From NCBI GenBank assembly GCA_964437365.1, contig CAYTGM010000033.1:1-51148 (forward strand): a DNA stretch of 51,148 nucleotides, in the 5' to 3' direction. This DNA is from CAYTGM01 sp964437365 (GTDB lineage: Bacteria > Sumerlaeota > Sumerlaeia > SLMS01). Below the pieces are notes generated by a model. It was not told where the DNA came from. It made no database searches and was given only the letters and a program-made list of their open reading frames with translations. Shown here one piece after another: positions 44,943 through 51,148 of this stretch. Numbering within the stretch: position 1 is the first letter of the stretch; the number at the start of each line of letters is the position of its first letter. The translations under genes and the position numbers were made by a program.

Positions 44943-47495
44943 ATGGCCTCATTTCGCCGGTCGGCTGAAAAGCGTATGAAGGATAACCCTAAAGCTTTCC
45001 AGAAGACCACGCCCAAGAAAGCAGCTGCTCCCAAGAAGAAGGCGACAAAAGCTCCCTTGAAGAGTCGCGCAACGAAGGTGGCCAAACCGTCTGCCTCTCG
45101 TTCGCGAAAGAGCAGTCAGGGCTATCGCCCGGGTAAAGTTCTGACCTGGACTGCTATTGCTGCTATCATTCCTGTCTTTGCGTTAATGGGAGCTCCTGTC
45201 GGGCTCGTTGCCGCCTGGATACACAGTCATGAATCAATGGTGGAGTTCGAAGCTTATAATCCACCTGAAGCAACGCTCATTAAAGACAACACAGGCAGGC
45301 ATTTAGCCGCGCTATATGAGCAGCGTCGTTATGTAAGTAAATACGAAGACTTTCCTGCCCTGATGCCGATGGCTTTCGTTTCCATCGAGGATGAGCGTTA
45401 CTTCCAGCACTTTGGCGTGGATTTCCGTGGGATCGCCCGCGCAGCGATCATGAACATTGTGCGAGGTCGTTTATCTCAGGGAGCCTCTACAATTACACAA
45501 CAGACAGCCAGGAACCTGCTGACTGATATCGGGTCGGAGAAAACTGCCTCGCGCAAGTTGCGCGAGATGCTGACGGCGTTTCGCATGGAACACCTTTACT
45601 CGAAGGACCAGATCCTCGAAGTCTATCTGAATCAGATTTACCTGGGTAGTGGCAGCTATGGTGTCGAGGCCGCATCGAGGACCTACTTCGGCAAATCAGT
45701 GAACGACCTCGAGCTCCCTGAAGTTGCCCTGATGGCAGGACTCCCCCAGCTGCCTGAACGGTACTCTCCACTTAATAATATGGATAAGGCGAAACGACGT
45801 CGCGACCAGGTCCTCTTCAAGATGCTGGAGAATGGCGTGATCACCGATCGTGAGTACGCCGATGCCGTGACAGAGGAGATCGCCTTGAACCCTGAGAAGG
45901 TTTCTCGATCCGCGGCTCCTTACTTTATGGATGCGATTCGTAGAGAGCTCGCCGATCACCCGGAACTTGGAGGCGACCGTCTTCAGCGTGCCGGTTGGGA
46001 AATTCAGGCGACGATCAATCCTCTCGCACAGGCAATCGCAGAAGAAGTGCTGAAGAGTGGCCTCGCGCGCGAAGAGAACGAATGGCTGGCGCTGAGAAAT
46101 GAACGATATCGATCAGAGTTGTCGAAGCCCGGAGCATTTGATCCGCCGCAGAATGGCGAAATCTGTATGGGCAAAGTTATTCGCTTCTACGAGAACTCGA
46201 TTGTTGTACAGCTACCTTCGGGTCATCGAGCAGACCTGACCATTCCCGAGGGGTCTGCTCATTTCTTCGAGAAGGGTGTCAGCCTGAACGTTGGAGAGGG
46301 TGTGGATATACTTGTCGAGGAGACGAATGAGAACAGTATTATTTTCAAAGGTAAACTTTTACCGGAAACAAGACTCCAGGGCGCCCTTGTCTGTCTGGAT
46401 AGCCAATCGGGAGAGGTGCGTGCTCTCGTTGGAGGAAGAGACTACTACGACAGAGAAAACAACGGATTCTTTCATCGTGCTTTGATGGCACGACGTCAGG
46501 CTGGATCCACGATTAAGCCGTTCTTTTTTGCTTCTGCTCTGGCTCATGGTATACGGCCAACGAAGATACTGATGGATACAAAGATTATCTTTAACGATGG
46601 CTATACGCCGAGAAACTATGATAATCGTTATGTGGGCCCTGTGACAATGCAGCGTGCACTTGAGAAGAGCAGAAACGTGCCGACGATTGCTCTTGTGCGG
46701 GAAACAGGGCTGAAAGACGCCATCGAATATGTGCATCTATTCAATCGCACAGACGGTGAACAGAGTTGGGACTTACCGCTTGAATGGCCTGTTGTGCTGG
46801 GTTCGACGGGTGTTACGCCTTTTGAGTTAGCAGTTGCTTACCAGCCCTTCGCAAACGCCGGTCTATCCACAGGGGCATCGCTGCTTGATTCAGTTCGGAA
46901 CAGTGATAATCGGGAATCTGTGCGTATAGAATCGACAGACCCATTACAGATTACAGATTCTGCAACGGCTGCATATATGCTACAGATGTTGACTGGTGTG
47001 ATGCATAATGGCACAGGGCATTCTCTCATTGAAGGGATGCCGTTAAGTTTGCGTCATCGTGTCGCAGGTAAATCAGGTACCACCAACGACAATCGAGACG
47101 CATGGTTCGCTGGGTTTACTCCCCATGATGTCGTCGTTGTCTGGGTTGGATTCGATCAAAACATTCCTCTTGGGCCTGGACGAACGGGCAGTAAGGCAGC
47201 AGGTCCGATCTGGGCGGACTATATGACTGAACTGTGGGGAACGAAGTCAGATGTGGAGAAGCGAGCTCCCTTCCGTATTTCTGAGGAGTATATGCTGGTT
47301 TGCTTAGATGACGAAACTGGCAGTTTGATTGGCACCTTGGAATCAAACGACAGCGCCTTACCCGAGACGGGTTACAACTGGCGTGTCCTGACGAAGCAGG
47401 ACTATCGTCAGCGCTATTTGCAGCGCGACCGAGCGTCTGAAGACCGCCTGTTGAACTCTGGTGATTATTTAACTCAGCGCGTCGATTCTTACTGA
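44943..47495 (+). CDS. mrcA: Class A penicillin-binding protein (PBP1A-type transglycosylase/transpeptidase)
   Basis: The 850-residue bifunctional enzyme polymerises and crosslinks peptidoglycan. A cytoplasmic tail of ~60 residues is rich in Lys/Ala/Pro (KKAAAPKKKATKAPLK). One membrane helix follows (TWTAIAAIIPVFALMGAPVG). The GT51 domain has EDERYFQHFGVDFRGIARA, GASTITQQTARNLL and KILEVYLNQIYLG-like ILEVYLNQIYLGSGSYGVEA. An OB-like insert (about 390-480) separates it from the transpeptidase, with active Ser in AGSTIKPF, SRN as the second motif and KSGTTNDNRDAWFAG as the KTG-type motif. Length and order match PBP1A. It starts at the ATG at 44943. Confidence 0.95.
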   Translation: MASFRRSAEKRMKDNPKAFQKTTPKKAAAPKKKATKAPLKSRATKVAKPSASRSRKSSQGYRPGKVLTWTAIAAIIPVFALMGAPVGLVAAWIHSHESMVEFEAYNPPEATLIKDNTGRHLAALYEQRRYVSKYEDFPALMPMAFVSIEDERYFQHFGVDFRGIARAAIMNIVRGRLSQGASTITQQTARNLLTDIGSEKTASRKLREMLTAFRMEHLYSKDQILEVYLNQIYLGSGSYGVEAASRTYFGKSVNDLELPEVALMAGLPQLPERYSPLNNMDKAKRRRDQVLFKMLENGVITDREYADAVTEEIALNPEKVSRSAAPYFMDAIRRELADHPELGGDRLQRAGWEIQATINPLAQAIAEEVLKSGLAREENEWLALRNERYRSELSKPGAFDPPQNGEICMGKVIRFYENSIVVQLPSGHRADLTIPEGSAHFFEKGVSLNVGEGVDILVEETNENSIIFKGKLLPETRLQGALVCLDSQSGEVRALVGGRDYYDRENNGFFHRALMARRQAGSTIKPFFFASALAHGIRPTKILMDTKIIFNDGYTPRNYDNRYVGPVTMQRALEKSRNVPTIALVRETGLKDAIEYVHLFNRTDGEQSWDLPLEWPVVLGSTGVTPFELAVAYQPFANAGLSTGASLLDSVRNSDNRESVRIESTDPLQITDSATAAYMLQMLTGVMHNGTGHSLIEGMPLSLRHRVAGKSGTTNDNRDAWFAGFTPHDVVVVWVGFDQNIPLGPGRTGSKAAGPIWADYMTELWGTKSDVEKRAPFRISEEYMLVCLDDETGSLIGTLESNDSALPETGYNWRVLTKQDYRQRYLQRDRASEDRLLNSGDYLTQRVDSY

Positions 47496-47829
47496 GTCCG
47501 TCCCATTTTTTCGCAGTTCATTTTGCCACAGTATCAAAATGAGTCTCATTTAGAGACTCCATATTGAGACTTATGAATTATATTTCACGTTCTGGAATCA
47601 AGGATTCCTCGAGCCCATTTTATTGTGCTTTGCAACTCAGAAAAAGCGTAGAAATTCTTTCGTCTTTAGTTGGGAGTTTCAAACGGGTTGTCGTCGCTCA
47701 TTCTGCTAAGAAAAAGGGGACTTTTGCCTTCCTTTTGTTTTCTTGAGAGGTGTTTTCCCTTTCATGAAAAAGCGCTAACTTTTTGAAAATCAGTGATAGA
47801 GAAAAAACTTATGTTCACAAAGTGTGTGC

Positions 47830-47845
47830 TGGCACAAAACAAGCA
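47830..47845 (+). promoter_or_regulatory. Candidate sigma-54 promoter
   Basis: TGGCACAAAACAAGCA. The -24 half TGGCAC is perfect; the -12 half reads AAGCA against TTGCA; the invariant GG (47831-47832) and GC (47843-47844) are exactly 12 bases apart, as in the consensus. Transcription would start near 47856. A sigma-54 activator gene lies about 1.7 kb downstream. Confidence 0.55.
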
Positions 47846-47855
47846 TAGGATACAA

Positions 47856-48155
47856 CTCAAGACAACAAGTAGAACAAACAAATCAGTTAAACCAACTGTC
47901 TGATAAGTAAGACCAGATAGAAAGGAATACAGCTAGAAACATACATAGATTTGCTCAGTCGTGGTGGATTAAATATGACAATGAGGCTTGTCTCCCTTAT
48001 GGTAAACATAGGGGCATTCCCACCGAATCAATCCCACCGCCCTTAATTGGGACTTATCCCACCAGTAGTAATCCCACCAATAAACAATCCCACCTGTAAG
48101 CCTCATGAAACCACCTGACACCAAGCTCCCTCTCCGGAGGGAGCTTTCTTTTTCG
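47856..48155 (+). ncRNA. Candidate small RNA or hflX leader with CCCACC repeats
   Basis: This gene-free stretch between the putative start near 47856 and the terminator contains five (A)TCCCACC motifs at 48017-48024, 48031-48038, 48056-48063, 48071-48078 and 48087-48094, spaced about 15, 25, 15 and 16 bases. They are enclosed by a perfect 9-bp stem, ATGAGGCTT (47981-47989) with AAGCCTCAT (48098-48106). Inside, CCCTTATG (47994-48001) pairs with CATAGGGG (48007-48014). The RNA ends in the terminator hairpin. No ORF is convincing. The 5' part of the gap (47496-47829) shows only a GAGTCT/AGACTC hairpin near 47541. Confidence 0.5.
48123..48155 (+). terminator. Intrinsic terminator upstream of hflX
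   Basis: AAGCTCCCTC (48123-48132) pairs with GAGGGAGCTT (48137-48146), ten perfect pairs closing a UCCG tetraloop, followed by TCTTTTTCG. It lies 59 bases before the hflX start, so it ends an upstream RNA or attenuates hflX. Confidence 0.92.
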
Positions 48156-48213
48156 TTTGCAGGTGGACATCGATTATAACGATATTCCCCCCAGACACAT
48201 AGGAGCCTTTCAC

Positions 48214-49527
48214 TTGCTGGATGAAGAAAAACAACAATCGGAGTTTATGTCCTCTTACCTCGTTGGTATCCAACGAAAGGACCAGACCCGTCAGATCGCA
48301 GATGAGCATCTTGAAGAACTTGTTTCGCTGGTCGAAACTCTCGGAGCACCAATAATTGGACAAGAGATGGCCAATCTGAATGTACCTAACGCCAAATTTC
48401 TCCTTGGTTCCGGCAAAGCAGAAGAAATCATCGAGCGAGCAAAGGCAGAAAATGCAGAAATGATCATCATTGATGATGATCTCTCCCCTGCTCAGCAACG
48501 TAACTGGGAACGGGCATCCAAGCTGGCCGTCATCGACCGCCGCGAGATCATCCTCGATATATTCGCTCAACGCGCTCAGACGAAAGAAGCTCGCCTCCAG
48601 GTTGACCTCGCGCGCATGCAGTATTCACTGCCACGTCTGAAACGTGCCTGGACACACCTCGAACGTCAGCGTGGTGGTCGAGGGTTCATCGGCGGCGCTG
48701 GTGAGGCTCAGATCGAGGTGGATAGACGTATTGTCCGAGACAGAATAGCCCAGACAAAGGTAGAGCTTGAGCAAGTCCGTAAACAACGGGCAACGCAGCG
48801 AAAGAGCCGTAAACAAAGACCCACGCCAACCGCCGCACTCGTTGGCTATACGAACTCTGGTAAATCATCAATCCTCAACAAATTGACAGGAGCAAGCGTG
48901 TTGGCTGAGGACAAGCTCTTTGCGACACTGGATCCAACCACCCGTCGTATCGAGCTCCCGCATAATCAGCCACTTCTTCTCTCAGACACAGTGGGATTCA
49001 TACGCAAGCTGCCGCACAATCTTGTGGAAGCATTCAAAGCGACGCTCGAAGAGGCTCAAGTGGCGGATTTCCTGATTCATGTGCTCGATGTCAGCCATGC
49101 TGCAGCAAAAGAGCATCTTGAGGCCACTCATCAGGTTCTCGCAGAGCTGAAACTCGATAATCGTCCGTGTCTGTATGTACTGAACAAAGTGGACCTGGTT
49201 ACCGACCCTCTACGGCTTTCGGAATTTACATCCGTGTGCGAGCCCTACGTCATAACTAGTGTGAAGTCTGGTGAAGGAATTGAAGACTTACGAAACTATT
49301 TGTCTAAGCTGGTTACCACTGATCTCGAAACCATGCACCTGCGGATTCCTTCTGAGCGGCATGATCTTGTTTCATTCGTGCACCGTGAAGGTGTCGTAAA
49401 AGAGTGCAAATATCAATATGATGGCGTGTATATGATTGTAGACTTGCCCTTGAAGCACGTCCCAACAGTTAATGATTATCTTCTGAAAGAAACAGACGAA
49501 ATCGAATCATCTCCTGGGGAGATATAA
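48214..49527 (+). CDS. hflX: Ribosome-associated GTPase HflX
   Basis: I place the start at the TTG at 48214, 8 bases after AGGAG (48201-48205), giving 437 residues; the frame is open from a TTG at 48157 right after the terminator. HflX splits stalled or hibernating ribosomes under stress. The N-terminal domain includes LGSGKAEEI, ARLQVDLARMQYSLPRL and GGRGFIGGAGEAQIEVDRR; a coiled coil follows. The GTPase has G1 VGYTNSGKSSILNKLTGA, G3 LSDTVGFIRKLPHNLVEAFK and G4 LNKVDL. The C-terminal domain is present. It precedes the response regulator gene by 10 bases. Confidence 0.95.
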   Translation: MLDEEKQQSEFMSSYLVGIQRKDQTRQIADEHLEELVSLVETLGAPIIGQEMANLNVPNAKFLLGSGKAEEIIERAKAENAEMIIIDDDLSPAQQRNWERASKLAVIDRREIILDIFAQRAQTKEARLQVDLARMQYSLPRLKRAWTHLERQRGGRGFIGGAGEAQIEVDRRIVRDRIAQTKVELEQVRKQRATQRKSRKQRPTPTAALVGYTNSGKSSILNKLTGASVLAEDKLFATLDPTTRRIELPHNQPLLLSDTVGFIRKLPHNLVEAFKATLEEAQVADFLIHVLDVSHAAAKEHLEATHQVLAELKLDNRPCLYVLNKVDLVTDPLRLSEFTSVCEPYVITSVKSGEGIEDLRNYLSKLVTTDLETMHLRIPSERHDLVSFVHREGVVKECKYQYDGVYMIVDLPLKHVPTVNDYLLKETDEIESSPGEI

Positions 49528-49537
49528 CGTTTAGATC

Positions 49538-50983
49538 ATGTCGGTCATTATACTCGATGATGAAGTCAACATGGGGAAAGTCCTCCACAAGGTATTCACC
49601 CTCGAGGGCATTGATTCAATAAACACTGATGATCCCGATACGGCTATCCAGAAAGCTCTGTCCCAGAACGTAAATGTCTTTCTCAGCGATTTGAGAATGC
49701 CATCGAAATCTGGTGAAGAAGTTCTCAGCGAATTAAAGAACAAAGGCTTCAAGGGTGAGGTCATCATCATGACAGCCTACGGCACCGTTGAAAGTGCAAT
49801 GAATTGTGTCAAGATGGGCGCATTCGACTATATCACCAAGCCCTTTGATACAAAGAACCTGATCAAGCTTGTGAAAGAGGCGATGGAAGCCTCTAAATCG
49901 AGTGGAGCTGATTCCGGTCAATCGCCCCAACCTAAAGAGGCTACAGAAACGGCCGAGGAAGAAACGGCACACGCCTCCGACGGAAAAGTTCAGCTTATTG
50001 GCCACTCCAGTGAGATGAATAAAGTGAAGGAGCTGATCGATCGGATTGCTCCCACAAATACGTCTATATTGATTTACGGTGAGAGCGGAACTGGGAAAGA
50101 GCTTGTTGCGCAAAGCCTTCATGACCGCTCAAACAGAGGTGCCAACCGGTTTGTTGCCATCAACTGTGCCTCGATTCCAGCTTCACTCATGGAAGGGGAA
50201 CTGTTTGGTCATGAAAAAGGGGCCTTTACAGGGGCCATTGACAAGAGGACCGGTTTAATTGAGGCAGCCCACGGTGGCACGCTTTTCCTTGATGAGATCG
50301 GCGAGCTCCCACTGGAACTCCAGGCCAAGCTTCTCCGCGCTCTTCAGGAAAAAGAGATCTCACGTGTTGGCTCGATCGATTCCGTCAAGGTTGATATACG
50401 AGTTGTTGCAGCAACGAACAGAAACCTTGAAGACGAAGTTCGTGAAGGTCGGTTTCGCCAGGATCTCTATTATCGACTCAACGTCTTGAAGGTTAAGCTT
50501 CCTGCTCTCAGAGAGAGAAAGAGCGATATTCCTGAGCTGGTTCACTTTTTCCTCAAGATCTATGCAAAGGAATCTGGTCTCCCTGTGCTTAAGATTTCTC
50601 CCCAGGTGATGAGTTATATTGTCCAGCAGGACTGGCCAGGAAACGTTCGCGAACTGAGAAATTTTATCGAACGTCTATCGGTGATGACCGATGGGGACGA
50701 AATTACCGTTGAAAATCTGCAGGAAGTGGCCGTGTTCGATTCTAATGTTTCTCGCTCATTGAAGGAGATGCCAGATATGCCGACGCCTGTGGATGATGCG
50801 GACTCATCAAGCATCGTGGACTTTCGCCAGGCTCGCGACATCTTTGAGAAAAAGTATATCGAGAAAGTGCTGGAATCTACCGAAGGTAACGTATCTGAGG
50901 CAGCCAAACGCGCAAAGATGAGCCGTCGTAATTTCTACGACAAGATTGAAAAGCTGGGTGTTGATCTGAACAAGTATAAGTGA
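49538..50983 (+). CDS. NtrC-family sigma-54-dependent response regulator
   Basis: The 481-residue regulator has a receiver domain (1-120) with the acid pair in VIILDDEVN, phospho-accepting Asp in FLSDLRMPSKSG, Thr in IMTAYGTVESAMN and Lys in YITKPFDT. A linker rich in Glu/Ala/Thr leads to the AAA+ domain (about 150-380): LIYGESGTGKELVAQSLH, the sigma-54 contact loop GHEKGAFTGAIDKR, GGTLFLDEIGELP and the arginine region FRQDLYYRLNVL. A Fis-type helix-turn-helix ends it (GNVSEAAKRAKMSRRNFYDK). It activates sigma-54 promoters. No sensor kinase is visible; the window ends 165 bases later with no further gene. Confidence 0.95.
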   Translation: MSVIILDDEVNMGKVLHKVFTLEGIDSINTDDPDTAIQKALSQNVNVFLSDLRMPSKSGEEVLSELKNKGFKGEVIIMTAYGTVESAMNCVKMGAFDYITKPFDTKNLIKLVKEAMEASKSSGADSGQSPQPKEATETAEEETAHASDGKVQLIGHSSEMNKVKELIDRIAPTNTSILIYGESGTGKELVAQSLHDRSNRGANRFVAINCASIPASLMEGELFGHEKGAFTGAIDKRTGLIEAAHGGTLFLDEIGELPLELQAKLLRALQEKEISRVGSIDSVKVDIRVVAATNRNLEDEVREGRFRQDLYYRLNVLKVKLPALRERKSDIPELVHFFLKIYAKESGLPVLKISPQVMSYIVQQDWPGNVRELRNFIERLSVMTDGDEITVENLQEVAVFDSNVSRSLKEMPDMPTPVDDADSSSIVDFRQARDIFEKKYIEKVLESTEGNVSEAAKRAKMSRRNFYDKIEKLGVDLNKYK

Positions 50984-51148
50984 TCTTTGAAGTTGGCATA
51001 TTCTGAGACCGACGATCCCTGACATTCTTTCCCCGCAACCGCATACAAAGCTCTCTATCCAGATTAACAGTCTTTCAACCTTCATTAAACATGGGAGATA
51101 TAACCGATTGTTGTGGATGAGTGGTAAGAGGCACCCATTTGATTAGGC

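Noticed and set aside
48017..48094. CRISPR-like array of ATCCCACC units
   Set aside because: Repeats are only 8 bases with 7-17-base gaps; far too short for a CRISPR array, and no cas genes are near.

Overview
The window comes from a Gram-negative bacterium. The evidence is a LolD/FtsX-type lipoprotein-release ABC pair, a lipoprotein, a type II pseudopilin and RHS-type toxin remnants. The flavour is that of environmental lineages in or near the PVC/Planctomycetes-Hydrogenedentota-Sumerlaeota neighbourhood: an FHA-GAF-SpoIIE phosphatase, a PQQ-type dehydrogenase with a cytochrome c domain, a pseudopilin whose C-terminus reads YDPTNGT..SGDI, and RHS tips with the GNNPWSxxDP signature. The phylum is an inference from gene style, not a demonstrated placement. 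I found no tRNA, rRNA or CRISPR array.

Layout. 1-9.2 kb: start of fusA, a dual-specificity-phosphatase-like protein with no catalytic loop, an FHA/GAF/SpoIIE phosphatase, a large secreted dehydrogenase-cytochrome, an ABC-2 permease and an MFS exporter. 9.5-12.6 kb: zwf, alr and a small membrane protein, closed by a bidirectional terminator. 12.6-17 kb, minus strand: pseudopilin, a small Cys/His protein, a lipoprotein and a sodium/solute symporter. 17.8-24 kb: membrane protein, yfcE-like phosphoesterase, fxsA, D-aminoacylase, trmH and a TAXI binding protein. Two divergent copies of an unexplained ~104-nt element flank this block. 24-30 kb: a tight minus-strand histidine operon, hisC-hisB-hisH-hisF-hisA/I/E-hisD, with two unusual fusions. 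30-39.4 kb: LolD/FtsX-type transporter, Ntn hydrolase, bioA and fucI, separated by copies of a palindromic repeat element.

39.5-44.6 kb is an accessory island on the minus strand. It holds two displaced RHS C-terminal toxin tips, each followed by an immunity gene, plus two further lone immunity-like genes. A ~380-bp direct repeat and a shorter border repeat punctuate them. It looks like a graveyard or reservoir of toxin/immunity cassettes without the RHS body.

45-51 kb: a class A penicillin-binding protein, then a ~720-nt gene-free stretch, hflX and an NtrC-family sigma-54 activator. The gene-free stretch carries a sigma-54-like promoter, five ATCCCACC-type repeats enclosed by a 9-bp stem, and a textbook intrinsic terminator just before hflX. 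I read it as a candidate sigma-54-dependent small RNA or an hflX attenuator leader, and it is the strongest candidate here for an undescribed system.
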